This document shows positions 24,036-36,572 of a stretch of 64,000 nt of DNA, in pieces. The stretch's first letter is position 1; the number at the start of each line of letters is the position of its first letter. The notes beneath the pieces are model-generated. The model made no database searches. It worked only from the letters and a program-made list of their open reading frames with translations, and had not been told where the DNA came from. Source of the DNA: Leptobrachium leishanense. Its lineage: Eukaryota > Chordata > Amphibia > Anura > Megophryidae. Location: the NCBI GenBank assembly GCA_009667805.1, contig CM019063.1, positions 351,316,942 to 351,380,941 of the forward strand. Reading direction: 5' to 3'. The translations under genes and the position numbers were made by a program.

Positions 24036-25190
24036 GTATCGATCTTGTTACCCTAGGTTGGATGCCTTAAGGGGATTAACCTTTTCAGCTGCAGCATTAC
24101 CTTGTTTACAATGTTATTTCAGGTCATATAGAGACCTGTCCCCAGGCTTTTCTTCTTTTGTAGTCGACTACTGGTTTAAATATCTAGAACCTATTATTCA
24201 TCTTTTTAGATAAGTTGCTTGTTCAAATTTTTGAACTTTCGTTATCTAATTTGATAGGGCAAAAACTGTGACATCTGTGTGAGTGATCTGGAAGCTTCAC
24301 GCGAAAAGATCACTTTCTAATAAGCCATCTGACTAGTCGCCCTGATCTTATGGACTAGCCTTTTAAAAGGTGCTCCATTCTGGTCGATTGCAAGGAGTCT
24401 TTTGGTGTTTGAATGAGAGTATGAATGTGGGTGATAATAGGTTTTGCAATTGGTCTGAGTATTGTATAGTAATCCTTTCCCTTTGCTAAAGTCTGATGTT
24501 TCTTTATGTGAGATTGTCCCTGTTTTGTAAAGACTAATGTCCCTATCTTAAAGCACTTGAGTCCCTGCCTGTTGAGCGAGTCGCCTGAGTTAAGATATTG
24601 TGCCCACGGGAATTGGGTCCCTATTTACCTGGCCACTTGTTATTTCCTATTTGTGTGTGTTTTCCCCGCTAGTGTAGTTAAATAGATTTTTAAATAGAGT
24701 GGAGATTCTTGTTTTTGAGTTTGGCCCAGTGAGAATAAAAGAAACTGCGCATTTTTGAGAACCCTTCCACTTTACCCTTTCAATTGCGCCTGCCCTTCTC
24801 CTCCCCCCTTCTCCACCGCGCCTTTTTTTTTGCGATATGGGTGCTCCCATGTAGACCCAAAAACAACAGCCAAACTAGATAAACACTTCAATAAGAAGTT
24901 AGTGCCCCAAATAGCCCTGCTGAAACACCCGCCCATTTCGTGCAACGTGTTGCCGGCAGCTATTTCACCACACCATTTGTAGATTGTCTTGCTGGTTGGG
25001 CTACAGCCATGCATTCTTTTGACCCATTTCCAAATACAGGAAGCTTCTCTTCCTATCACATGTCAATGATAACAGGCTTATGCCTTGGGGACCAAAAAGT
25101 CTTCCCATATTTCTGACCTGACCCAAATTAGGATAAGAAATATATGAAAGAATGTGTAAAGTGTGGATTCATTTGTCCACTTACTACAAC
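24036..25190. other. Unassigned non-coding region
   Basis: No frame over 95 residues and no recognisable domain. The pyrimidine-rich block at 24765-24835 and AATAAA-like GAGAATAAAAG near 24730 could belong to an old LTR, but no ends or duplications were found. Confidence 0.4.
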
Positions 25191-25450
25191 CCCCTTTCCC
25201 AAACCCCTAAAGATGTACCTTGGTCCATAGATAGTCCCCACCTTATAATTTCCCTCCTCCTGCTCTTTCACAACCTATTCCCAAACCCCCTTCCCTAAGC
25301 AGCTCTGGTTACAACTATTGAAACCGCTGCTAATCCCCTTCCTTCCCCTGAAGCCATAACACAGAACCTAGGCACTTTAGGTGCCATGGTGGGTCTCCCA
25401 CATGATACAACAGAGTCTGACACAGAACAAGAGGAAACCCTTGAATCCAG

Positions 25451-26876
25451 CAAAATTAATTTTTATTTATAAAGGATTTTCCCAGGAAGGATATGTAGCG
25501 CTGCTTTGTATTCTGGTGCATTGAACTATTGCTGCCACCAGAGGGAGACGAGACATTGTGGAATATGCTGGACAAAACTGAACTACCTTTGCGTGAGGAC
25601 AGGAAGGAGGTGGTACAGGAAGAGGAAAGAGATCAGCAGCCTCGTGCAAGGGAGAGCAGAGTGAGGGGAGCAGTGAAAGGTGGAGGATGCACGTTGGAGC
25701 TGTCAGGGATCGCAACCAGGCCGGAGTACAGACACTGTCTTACTGGTGCTGGAGATCGGGACAGTGACCGTGTTGAGACCTACCTGCGCAGCGCTGAGAA
25801 GTCTGGAGGAAAAGCTAGATCCGGCAGGACTGAGTTAGGAGACCGCGCTGATCGATTGGGAGTGCAGGCGGTGGATCGTTGTTCCAATTGCAGAGATTTG
25901 GCAAGCAGGGAGCAGATTCAGTGGCACGGAGTCCCAGTGCACAGCGGAGAAGATCCTTTGATTGAGGCATCGGGAGCTGGACAATTTCGTTCATCGGATA
26001 GGTGAGAGGCCTCCCAGGCCACAGTTCCAAAACAGAAACGCACGCTGCAATATTGTTTAAATTCACAGGGCCCCAACAGTGACTAGTCAAAGATTGTTTT
26101 TGTTTCATTCACTGGCCAGTTGAATACAGTACCCGGGTACCCTAGACAACACACATATATATTTTTGAGCTATTATTCACGGGACATACACTCCAGAACT
26201 GAGGGGGTTAACCGTTTCTTTTACCGCAACGTGTTTTTCCCGCGTTACAAATCCTTGTTACTCAAATACCGTATATGCGTATTATATGCTGCTTTATTGG
26301 GATCAGTAAAGAATATAATGTAGAAAAAATCCACAACAGTGCTGGTGTATAGTTATTTCCTAGTGCGGTGAGACTAACCCGAGGTTTATTCAGCGCCTCC
26401 TCCGGGAGTGAGCGCTACAGATACATTGAGATTTCTCTCTTTTTTTAAGTATGTCCTGGGTTCAGCAACATTAAATTGTTACAGTGTTACAGAAATACAA
26501 AGTAATAAAATTCAAAATATAAAAAAAATGCACAAATATACAGATTAACAGAAAAATTTATTCACTATGTTACATGTTTACAGGTGCATTCTGTATTGAG
26601 GTATGTTAATAGGGAGCTCTTAAGGGACTTTAGACTGGGGGAAGATTTGATGGCGTCTGGGAGGTTATTCCAGAATTGTGGTGCTCGGTAGGAAAATGAG
26701 GATCGAGCCACTGTCTTTTTGTATTGTGGTATTGCAAGTAAGTTGCAGGTCTTGGATCGGAGGTTATAGGATGAGGAAAGTGCTGGGGGAAGCAGCCTAT
26801 TCAGGTAGGGTGGTAGCTTTCTTACCGCGGGGCTCAGAGTTAGGTTTCCTTGTTCCATGCCATCTTGGATATCAGT
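25451..26876 (-). mobile_element. L2-type LINE 3' fragment, split by a solo LTR
   Basis: The minus-strand frame 26858-26565 (KLPPYLNRLL, FSYRAPQFWNNLPDAI, SLKSLKSSLLTYL) is the C-terminus of an L2/CR1-like reverse transcriptase. Its 3' untranslated part continues to 26424, resumes beyond the solo LTR at 25493, and ends near 25451 in A-rich sequence. It is inserted in the Gag leader of the endogenous retrovirus. There is no endonuclease or catalytic reverse transcriptase. Confidence 0.7.
25490..26423. mobile_element. Solo LTR (25494-26419) with GATA target duplication
   Basis: Ends TGTAGCGCT and AGCGCTACA are perfect 9-bp inverted repeats. GATA occurs on both sides (25490-25493 and 26420-26423). 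The 926-bp body has an open frame of 158 residues at 25529-26005, but it shows no domain and lies wholly inside the LTR, so I do not call it a gene. Confidence 0.8.
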
Positions 26877-26879
26877 ACA

Positions 26880-28083
26880 AACTTTTAAAACGGCAGCTGT
26901 AGTTGAATGATTTGGACGAAAGCCTGATTGATCTGGGGTTAAATCGTTCCAATACTGATAATCACCTAATTGAGTGTCAAACCCCTATATCCAAACTCAG
27001 TATATCCTCAGGTTTATCCACTCCCAACCCCACCCTTGCAGGATTTTCTCCCCAAATGCAATCCTTTATTGGCCAATTTGATCCCCAACTTCAGAGCGTA
27101 GTTAATAGGACCCAAGCTGGTAAAACTATTAAGCCCCCTGAAAGATTTCAGATGCCCTATTTATTTACAGGAAATAATGTCGTTATTATGCCCCCTGATA
27201 TAGGAACCCTAAATTCCATAATTAAGGGTTCCCCTAGTCCCAGTGTTTCCCGACGACTACAACACAGTATCTTAAATGGGCGACACGAGGGATGCAATTA
27301 ACTCAGGAAGATTACAAGCTGATCGTTAACCGTGTCATGGGATATGCTGATGACACTTGTTTTGATTGGACTCGTGTTCTCTCACACCAACCCCCCATGT
27401 TTCTCTAATGGTTGCCCCTGTTACACCCCAAAATTTGCCTTTACAAACTTCGGCCTAGGTTGATGATATGTGGACAGAGGTTTGTGATGAATGGACTCGT
27501 AATTATGGAGCTCGTTGTTCCATGGCTGCAGCCGTAGCCTGCAAACAACTTGCCAAAGAATCTGTCACCAAATTCGTCCACCGGTTCATTAAGAACTGGA
27601 AGGAGGATGCCAGCATGACAACAGATGGAGATATGGGTCTCCTTTACACCCAGACTCTCATGGGTAATCTCAGAGATGATAACCAGAGAATTGCTAAACA
27701 GGTTATTGATAACTGGCCAACTGTTATTCCTAATGATCTTAATAATAGGCTCCTTGTGAAATATTCTGCTGGTTGCTTTGACCTGCAGCATTATAAATAT
27801 ATGCTAGCTGCCTTAAACGGTCCCCCAGGTCCCATAGGTCCCCCAGGTAATAATGGTCCTCGCCCTAAACTGACTTTTTATCGTCCTCAACACCCCACTC
27901 ATACCCCAGGATTTATGGTGATCCAACTCACTGGTGTAACGAATGCCCTCAAAATCCGAGGAAAATTGGCAATACTGCTATGACCCCCCAGCCACGTCCT
28001 CAGACAAGCAATTCTATTACCTCCCCTAACATTTCCTTTAATCCACCTCGTCATAACATTGACTGGAAAAATCAGTCAAATGC
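26880..28083 (+). pseudogene. Retroviral Gag (capsid) remnant
   Basis: Frames 26903-27301 and 27468-27983 with intervening shifted sequence form a Gag protein. A major homology region, the capsid signature Q-x3-E-x7-R, is visible as QLAKESVTKFVHR (about 27545-27585). Upstream is a proline-rich segment. Downstream is a short collagen-like GPPGPIGPPGNNGP at about 27815-27860, followed by a basic tail. Gag would build the virion core. Stops near 27400 and after 27983, and frame changes, disable it. Confidence 0.72.
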
Positions 28084-28592
28084 ATGATGCGTAACAAAGA
28101 AAAAAATGTCATCTGTGCTTATTCCCATTATACCGCGTGAAACTAAACACAATTAGGAGGTTTGGTTTCTTATCAATGGCCATTATAAGACTAAGCTCGC
28201 CCACCAAACGTCAAGGCACCTCTAATGAGGGTGAGTCCTATCCAAAATTGAAACCACAGGCTGCTGCATAGCAAACCATACCTGCTCATGCTGCTTGTCA
28301 GACATGAGGTAGACTGGTGGCCTTTATTTATGCTCCCCAGAAACAAAATCCACTTTGGGACCGAAAACAAAGACACGGAGTGGGATCTTGCTGCAGGGAT
28401 GTCCTGGCTGGAAGTACATTGAAACATAGTACATGAGGGGTGGGGTCGCACCTATTCCCCGATGGGGCGGCTGCAACCACCAAATGCATCCAGCCCAACA
28501 ACATGTGTAAAACAAAGAAAAAAATCCTTTATTTATGCTTCCCCAGAAACATAATCCACTTTGGGATCGAAAACATGATGAATGCATGATGC
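28078..28592 (-). mobile_element. Rearranged fragment of the hAT family inserted in the retrovirus
   Basis: 28093-28300 is closely similar to the reverse complement of about 15195-15390 of the hAT transposase gene. 28440-28525 matches the neighbouring 15390-15470, and the segment AACATGTGTAAAACAAAG repeats the junction. AATGCATGATGCG occurs at both borders (28078-28090 and 28580-28592), like a 13-bp duplication rather than the 8 bp of a hAT. It separates Gag from protease. Confidence 0.65.
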
Positions 28593-29026
28593 GGCCCAGA
28601 GGCATGCTCCATCTCCTGTGTTAAGGTTTCAGAAACAGTTGACCATTTGCCTCTAGTGATCCTTACTTTGGAGGGCCATGAAATACCCTTTCTTGTAGAT
28701 ACTGGTGTCACCAATTCTACATTAACATTAGAGTGGTGCTTATGGTCCTTGAAACCCAGTGAGACGCCATCTTTGGGAATTAGTGGAGTACTAACAGAAA
28801 CCTTTGTCACCTCACCCATTGCTATTTCTTCTGTTGCTTCCCCTGCCTCTGTGTCCCATTCTTTTCATGTTCTCCCTGTCCTGTTAATTTGGTAATAGGT
28901 AGAGATTTGCTTTCTTTGCTTGCTGTGTCTATCTCCTGCATGCAGTCTGGAGCTATACATGTTGATTCTCCATTTTTTGCACTTGAACCTGCTCCTAGCA
29001 CTGTCCTCCCCCTCTACCCCTCCCAC
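28593..29026 (+). pseudogene. Retroviral protease remnant
   Basis: The frame 28647-28895 contains FLVDTGVTNSTLT, the DTG active-site loop of a retroviral aspartic protease, preceded by LTLEGHEIP. A second-half motif VIGRDLLSLL (about 28889-28918) is in another frame. Retroviral proteases cut Gag and Pol precursors. The reading is broken by a frameshift near 28890 and by the L1 insertion at 29027-29038. Confidence 0.7.
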
Positions 29027-29683
29027 TGCATTCCCTTTCTTTGTAATCAATTTTTTTTATTGACAAGAATAGACATATATATAAACATAAACCACATCAG
29101 CATGTATAACATGGTAACACAGTCACTTCAACATATACAATAGGTATCACAACAGGGAAAGTTTAGCTCTTTACAGATGTGCAGATGGTATAAAGCAAAA
29201 ACCAGTCCCGACCAATATCGGAGTGCTATGTGAAACAACTGCGAAATATGCTGTACCAAAGCTGACCAGCCTCTGGGAAAAAATTCCAAGGCCTTTAATT
29301 ACGTCTTCCATGCTGTGGGATTACAAGCAAACTAGCACAAACATAACCGAACTACAAACAGACATACAAACATGATAGACAATACAAAAAGAGACTGGGA
29401 GACAAAATCAGCGACTGGGAAAAATCCAGAGGGAGAAAAAGTTGAAAGAAAGGAGGAGGGGAAGATAAGGAGAGAAAAAGAAAAGAAGAGAAGAAAGAGA
29501 AAAAAAAAAGGGGGTGAGACATTCCTGAGGGGGAGGATACGACATACCTACTGGCGGACAACACACCGGGACAAGTGCAGCTCCTGGCCCCCCTAGTCTC
29601 CATCGAGGTCTCCGTTATAACTACAATGCAGCACACCCATCGCTGCGAGTCAGATTCCATCAATCAGCCGTCACACTCACGGG

Positions 29684-30003
29684 TCAGGCCGCGCCTCTTC
29701 CAGGCGCCGAGCTCACATAGCTATCCCAGTGGAACCAAGTCATTACAAATTGTTCAACTCGGTCTAGTTCCATCGCTACTAGGTTGTCCAACCTGCGCAG
29801 GAATTCAACCTTAGCCACCCAGTCATGCCAGGAGGGTAACGACGATTTGCCACAATGTAGCGCTATCAACAACTTGGCTGCAGTCACCAATCTCAATACT
29901 ACTGACCGTTTCATGACTTTTATGGGAGCAGGGAACTGCAACAGAAAATAGTTAGAAGGAACGAACTCAACATCCGAATCGGAGATGGCACGAACTGCGG
30001 TGT
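29684..30003 (-). pseudogene. L1 ORF2 C-terminal end, split off by PLE 2
   Basis: The minus-strand frame contains LLQFPAPIKVMKRSVVLRL, PSWHDWVAKVEFLRRLDNL and FVMTWFHWDSYV, matching the C-terminal part of L1-clade ORF2 proteins after the cysteine-rich block. The upstream part ends at about 34400 on the other side of PLE 2. Stop at 29684-29686. Confidence 0.7.
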
Positions 30004-30005
30004 GA

Positions 30006-30307
30006 GCAGAAAAGAACAACTGCGTTGCACTCAGTCAGATGATCAACAATGTACCAAGGGTGCTACCTGAAAGAAACAGTCACCCCTAATAGCCAAACAA
30101 CATATAATAACAAAAGAAATAAAGTGCACACCACTGAAAAAATAATTAATTTTATTTAAGGAACAGTTCAGAAACACAAAAAAAGGGAAGAGAAACTAGT
30201 ATGCAGCCACAGGTACATATATATAGCCACAAGTATAATCATAAGATTAAAGATGAATATACAAAGGTTGAACACAGTATAGAGAATAACTCACTGTTAA
30301 CACAGAA
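30006..30307 (-). repeat. Terminal direct repeat (pLTR) of PLE 2, left copy
   Basis: From GCAGAAAAGAACAACTG to TTAACACAGAA; nearly identical to 34098-34399. No hammerhead core was found in it. Confidence 0.85.
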
Positions 30308-31013
30308 AAGCACCACCTGGCAATCAATAACCAAAAGCTTAAAAGGCACAACCAGCAACCTAAGACAAAAAAATAAATAAATAATACCTCACACTCCTAA
30401 GAGTAGAACAAAATGAACATACATGGAGTCACTATGGACAGACTGTTCTGTCCGAAGACATCGAGTTAAACCTTCTTGTCTCACAAACTTGGATACCATA
30501 TTTATTTTGATCACAGATTTATTAAGACAAGCCAGTGAAACTGTAATACAGTAAAAACAAACTTCATAAACATCACATTACATGCATAACAGCATTTTCA
30601 TTACCAGATGATACAGTAAATTACTTTTTAGCTCTCTAGGGGTAGATGGCGATGGATGAGAAACACATGCCTCGCTTCAGTAATAACTTTCAGACACAAA
30701 ATGGTGAATGCTTCACTTCCTGTCAAGATTCTACCCAGCATTCTCTGATAATGATAACTTCCTTCCTATACTTTCACTAATATATATGAAATGGTTTAAC
30801 AGCCGTAATACCACAAAAGGACACTAGATGGTGCTACACTCCACTATAACTAATGTACCATACATTACAACTTTACACAAATCTATCACTGATTCTTCTT
30901 ATTAAAGCATAAACATTCTGATAGACAGCACACAGACGCAGAATCCGAAACCAGGTACCCCCAACAGGCAGGGTCTTCTTTAGCAAAACAACAAGGGAGT
31001 AAGGTCACGATCT

Positions 31014-34000
31014 TCATTCAATCCCAAGGGGGCCAAAGTCTGTAATTGGTAAATCCGGTAAATCACGTTTCATCAATAAATTTTCCCGGTTCCCTCCAAA
31101 TCTAGGGCGTGGAATCCTCTCTATGATAGTATAACGAAGCTGAGCAACAGAATGTCCAGCCTCTGAGAAATGCCTTGCCACCGGATACTGCAATTTAAGT
31201 GTACGTATACTGCTTTTATGTTCCCTAATTCGCACTATGAACGGTCTCTGTGTTTGACCCACATAGCCCAGTCCACATGGGCATTTCAAGAGGTACACTA
31301 CAAAGTCAGATTGACAATCCACTCGTGTTTTAATGTCAAACGGCTTTCCCAATCGAGGATGGGTAAAACAAGGACCCGTCAAGACTCCACTGCAGTGTGT
31401 ACACCGACCACACTTGTACATACCTTTTTGTGGTTGTAACAAAGAATGTTCTGAGAGTAGCTCCTGTCTCGGGGTAAGATCATGATTCTTCGTTAAACGG
31501 TCTCCCAAATTCTATGAGCGTCTATGGCTCATCAAGGTTTTGTCCTGAAATAGATCACGTAATTTTCTGTCAGCTTGTAGGATATGCCAATGCTTCCAAA
31601 TTATACGCTTAACCCTTGGTGAAACCGAACTAAAGGTCGTAATACATGGAAGTCTTGTCAATGCATCACATTTCCTGGGAGCCAAGAGATCAAGTTGTGG
31701 TATATCCCTCACTTTCTGTTTGTATCCCAGTAGTAAATCCTCTGGGTATCCACGTAGTGAAAAATTGTGGACCAGTTGATCACTCCTAACATCATAATCC
31801 TCTAAGCGACTCATGTTACGTTTAGCCCATAGGAATTGTCCATAGGGCAAATTTATAATAAGATACTCTGGGTGAAACGATTTTGCATGGGAGGTAAGTA
31901 GGCCTATCCGTAGGTTTTACAAACAAATCAAATATAAGAGTATTGCCACTCACCCGAAGATCCACATCAAGAAAATGTAACCGATCAATGCTATGTTCCA
32001 TCGTGAAATCAATGGTGGGCAGATGTCCATTAATACGGTTGGCAAAAAGCAGTAAAGATCCTAAATCACCCGTCCAGATAAAGAAAATGTCATCAATATA
32101 TCTGAACCAACATGTTGCATACTGTTGAAATAGTACATCTGTATATACAAACGCTTCTTCAAAGGATGACATAAACAAGTTAGCATATGAGGGTGCCACA
32201 ATAGATCCCATAGAGTTACCCTGTACCTGGAGATAATATTCTCCCTCGAAATAAAAATAATTCTGATTTAGAACAACCATCAATAAATCCATAAGAAACA
32301 ACCTATATTGCTGCGATACAGTTAAATCCTGAAGGGCTCCAAAGATGGCCTATCTCCCTTTATTGTGCAGAATAGAGGTGTACAAGCTACCCACATCCAT
32401 AGTGCACAAAAAAGAACCTGGAGCAATATCCTGAGTTCTCACCTTATTGATAAAGTCAGGAGTATCCCATAAGAAAGATCTGGTCCGCATCACCAATGGT
32501 TGGAGATGTAAATCCAAAAATACAGATAAGGGTTGTAACACCGAGTCACAGCCCGAGACAATCGGTCTACCTGGTGGATTGTTCAAATTTTTGTGAATTT
32601 TGGGAAGTAAATAAAGATATGGAGTCTTTGGATAGACACAATTCAAAAACTCGAATTCACGTTTAGAAATCAATCTAGAATTTACAGCAGCTTGTGTTAA
32701 ATTTCTAGTCTCCTTTTGTATATCACCACAGGGATCAGTATCCAATTTACAATAGTGTGATTCCACACTTAATTGCATAAAAGCTTCCTTTAGATAAAAG
32801 GGAGGTGTCCATAACAACTATGGCCCCACCCTTATCTGCCGAACGTATAGTCACTGAAGCATCCAACCTTAGTTCACGCAAAGCTAGTCGTTGTTTATAT
32901 GTGAGATTACTTTTCTTAGAGGACCCACCTGTCCATTGTAAACGTTCCGTGTCCAATTCCACCGTGCGAATGAAGGTCTCAACAGTGGTAATAAAACTAC
33001 TGGAGTAAATCTGCTTTTAGGTTTGCATTTAGTAAGCCCAATCTGGGCAGACTCCATTGTTCCGGATCCATATTCATAGGTATAGATTCCTGTAAATGGA
33101 AGAACGCTTTTAATCGTAAAGTTCTAAAAAATGCAGACAATTCAGTGTCAAATTGTAATTTATCACCACAGTAATAAGGAACAAAATTCAAGCCTTTAGA
33201 TAATAGGGTGATCTGTGCGGATGTGAACGACTTACTTGAAATGTTAATTACCAATGTTTCGGTCGTTGCCTGACCCTGTTCGGATATCTCTGAGGCTGGC
33301 CTGGTAGGTCCGTGCTCTCCTGCTGTTGTATCTGAGGCCTGATTGACCTGCTTCTTCCTTTTCCTACCACGCCCCTTCCTCGTGCGTCTCTTGGACGGGT
33401 ATCTAAAAAAGCCTTGTTGGTACTAGAGGAGTCCGATGAAAATTCAGTGTCAGAATATTCACGTATCGGTTTTTGATACGATCTGTTTCTATTAAGGTTT
33501 CTCCACTCATAGACCCGATCCTCGAGATAGGCCAAGGTGTTCCTCCTGAATTTACTCAATTTTCTAGATATAACTTCTTTATGTTTATCCAAAGATTGTC
33601 TAATAATCGTCACTTTTTCTTCAATCTGTATAGAGGTCTCAACCACAAGCAATTTACTTCTAATAGTACCGATGGAGTCTCTAAGTTTGTCCAACTCCTG
33701 TTGTAGGGCCTCAACCGACAATGTAATCAGATCCAGACTACATTTGTTCAGCACCCTATACCAATTCTGACAAAATTCCTTGTTTTCCTTACAGAATGAG
33801 GGACGTAAACCCACACGCAGACCCCTTGGAATACGTTTAACCTTAAGATATTCAATCAGAGTATCTGAATGTAACTGATAATTAATCAATTTATTTTCCA
33901 AATATTCCACTCTTTTGTACAATGATGTATTATCCACTGTCAAGTGAGTCTCCTTAGAAGCATACTTAGAAATAATATCATCATCCTCTGCCTGTGAAAA

Positions 34001-34057
34001 AACCCTGGTCTCAGCGCGTCTATCACAAAGTGCTCCAATATCCTGAAATGACATCAC
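31014..34057 (-). pseudogene. Penelope reverse transcriptase with GIY-YIG endonuclease
   Basis: The N-terminal frame (34057-33248, 269 residues) is charged and coiled-coil-like. Later frames give TIRSADKGGAIVVMD (about 32890), YLYLLPKIHKNLN (about 32600), motif A FLCTMDVGSLYTSI (about 32400), the catalytic FRYIDDIFFIW (about 32070-32100) and LHFLDVDLRV. The last frame (31508-31014) has CGRCTHCSG, a probable zinc-binding linker, and a GIY-YIG nuclease seen as VVYLLKCPCGLGYVGQT, RIREH and the Glu of NRENLL. All key catalytic residues are visible, but the protein is split over about six frames. This order (reverse transcriptase then GIY-YIG) defines endonuclease-bearing Penelope elements. Confidence 0.85.
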
Positions 34058-34097
34058 AGGTGCAAAATAAACACAATCTCAGGGAAAATATGTATAA

Positions 34098-34399
34098 GCA
34101 GAAAAGAACAACTGTGTTGCACTCAGTCAGATGATCAACAATGTACCAAGGGTGCTACCTGAAAGAAACAGCCACCCCTAATAGCCAAACAACATATAAT
34201 AACAAAAGAAATCAAGTGCACACCACTGAAAAAATAATTAATTTTATTTAAGGAACAGCTCAGAAACACAAAAAAAGGGAAGAGAAACTGGTATGCAGCC
34301 ACAGGTACATATATATTGCCACAAGTATAATCATAAGATTAAAGATGAATATACAAAGGTTGAACACAGAGTATAGAGAATAACTCACTGTTAACACAG
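34098..34399 (-). repeat. Terminal direct repeat (pLTR) of PLE 2, right copy
   Basis: Second copy of the 302-bp repeat; see left copy. It lies upstream of the coding region, as expected for a pLTR. A minus-strand frame reading 34739-34260 crosses its boundary and is half L1, half repeat. Confidence 0.85.
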
Positions 34400-34403
34400 A
34401 ACT

Positions 34404-36572
34404 GTGCGGTGTGAACCATGTTCCAGAACACCTGAGACAGTCCCACCAGATATGCAGGAAATCACCAAAAGCCGCCTTACACCACCAACACTGCGGATCA
34501 TGGAGGGGAAACATTTTCTGCAGTCGGTCCGGAGTCCGATACCAAAAAGTAAGAATTTTATATGCATTTTCTGCACAATGAAAAGAACCGGTTCCCTTGT
34601 GAATGAGTGTAAAGGTTTTGGTCCACTCCTCATCTGCAATAGTTCTCCCTATCACTGTATTCCACCTGTCCCTAAAGGCCGGTGTCTCTGCATAACGCCC
34701 AAGAAGCATGCGATATAAAGTGGAAACACTTCCAGCCAACTGAGTACCAAGCTAAAAGTACTGCTCAAAGGGAGTAAGAGGCCAAGGCTGAAGCCAGCCT
34801 TCAAGGAGCGCAGATACAATTGGATCTGATGATAGTTGAACCGTTCCTGAAGACGGATCATAGGTGTTCCGTCCAAGTTCTGTAACGGGGGAGGACATCC
34901 ATCTTTCAAATAAGCAGCCACCGTGATTCTGTCCGGTAGGTCAAACCGCGCAATAGAGCTGCGCACACCCCCGGTGAGAAATCGTGATTGTCCCGTAGGG
35001 GGAAGAGCAGCGAAATCGAGGATGTCAACCCAAATTGCATAAGCAGTCGTCTCCAGATGCCCAGCATTTCTGTTGTAAGGCACCAAATCCTTTGTTGTTC
35101 CCACGGACCCCTGCAACGGATCCACCGCAGTGTCCACAGAGGTGCTCCCAACAGCTTTTCCTCCAGGTCCAGCCACAACTTCTCTGACTTTTGAAGGGAC
35201 CATTCCAAAAGTCGAGTAAGGTGGACCGAATAATAAAGTTTAGCGTCTGGTAATGCCAAATCCCCTTCCGACTTAGGGTGACAAAGCGTTGCATAACTTA
35301 CACGCGGGCCTCCATGAGGCCAAATGAAACGTAGGGCCGCTGTTCGAAACCTTTTGAAGAAGTTGGCAGGCAAAGAAATAGGAACCGTTTGAAGAACATA
35401 CAAAAGTCTGGGTACATCGTTCATCTTCAAGGTATTAATCCGTCCCGACCAAGAAATAAACTTTTTCGACCAGCCAGATAGCTCCGAGACAAAAACATCT
35501 AACAGTGGTTGATAATTAAGAGCATAAAGCTGTGCAGGGGGTGGAGAGATCCAGATGCCCAGGTATTTCAATCGGTCTGCACACCATGTAAATGGAACCG
35601 ACCGCCTTAGTCTAGCTACACATCCCTGCGAGAGTATTTCTGACTTGTCCATGTTTACCCAATTCCGGAGACCTCCCCAAAATCCGACAGTACCTTCGTT
35701 ACCGCCGGTAAAGAGGTTTCAGCATTCGTCAACACAAAAGCAGGTCATCCGCATAAGCAGAGACCACGTGATGGGTAGAGGCACTTCAAATCCCCGTGAT
35801 GGAATCGGTAGAACGAACAGCTTCCAGAAGCGGCTCCAGGTACACTGCAAATAGTAACGGCGACAATGGGCAGCCCTGTCTAGTTCCATTACAAATCGGA
35901 ATGGGTGCAGAAAGTGCTCCATTCACATGAATATGAGCCAATGGATTCGTATATAAAGCTTGCACCTGAACTAAGAAAGCATCCGGGAGCCCCATCCGCC
36001 GTAACACCGAAAACAGGAAGGGCCAACTCACTTTATCAAACGCCTTTTCGGCATCCATTGATAAAAGAACCACCCCTCCCCTGACTTTTTGCATAAGCAA
36101 CTGCTCCAAGAGCTCTAGAGGTGGCATCCCTGGCTTCCTGTCCTGGAATAAATCCCACCTAATCCGGTCGGACCAGTTTAGACAGAAAAGGTTTCAAACG
36201 CTCGGCCAGAAGTTTAGCAAATATTTTTGCGTCTGTATTCAGCAAGGATATGGGTCTATAGTTTTTACATTCCGAATCATCTTTTCCCGGTTTCGGAATG
36301 ACCGCTATCGTAGTTGCCACTGTGTGAGGGTGAAAAGGAGTATCTGGTCCTACTGATTGAAAGGCTGAAAGCATTCTCGGGTATAAGTCCAGTGCAAAAT
36401 GTTTATAATATTCAACCGGCAGCCCATCCGGGCCAGGACTTTTAACCTTCTTCATAAGTTTCATTACTGCTGAGAGTTCTACAGACGTAAATGGGGCAGA
36501 GAGCGTCTCCCTATCTTCGGACGACAGCGTGGCATGAATATTATAAGTAACTGGAGATGTCCGGTTGGGCAA
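34404..36572 (-). pseudogene. L1 ORF2 reverse transcriptase and C-terminal region
   Basis: Reverse transcriptase motifs in order on the minus strand: SPGPDGLPVEYYK (about 36440), IPKPGKDDSECKNYRPISLLN (about 36270), LLSMDAEKAFDKVSW (about 36050), NGTRQGCPLSPLLFA (about 35880) and a YADD catalytic box in AYADDLLLC (about 35740-35765). The following frames (35652-34906, 35203-34652) carry the thumb and connection regions. A cysteine-rich segment near 34490-34440 (CWWCKAAF, HIWWDC) is cut by PLE 2 soon after. Several frame changes (near 36150, 35750, 34900) disable it. The enzyme would copy L1 RNA at the nicked target. Confidence 0.85.

Larger units (their letters stand above)
30006..34399 (-). 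mobile_element. Penelope-like retroelement 2 inserted in L1 ORF2
   Basis: Two direct copies of a roughly 302-bp repeat (30006-30307 and 34098-34399) enclose Penelope-type coding on the minus strand. Flanks read AACTG-CGGTGTGA (left, 29993-30005) and AACTGTGCGGTGTGA (right, from 34400), a target duplication differing by a 2-bp indel. The 30308-31010 stretch is its 3' untranslated region. The terminal repeats differ at only a few positions, so it is younger than PLE 1. Confidence 0.85.

Noticed and set aside
24772..25059. 95-residue minus-strand frame as a host exon
   Set aside because: No recognisable domain, no convincing splice context, low-complexity ends.
25529..26005. 158-residue plus-strand open frame
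   Set aside because: It lies entirely within a solo LTR and has no recognisable domain or composition typical of a protein.
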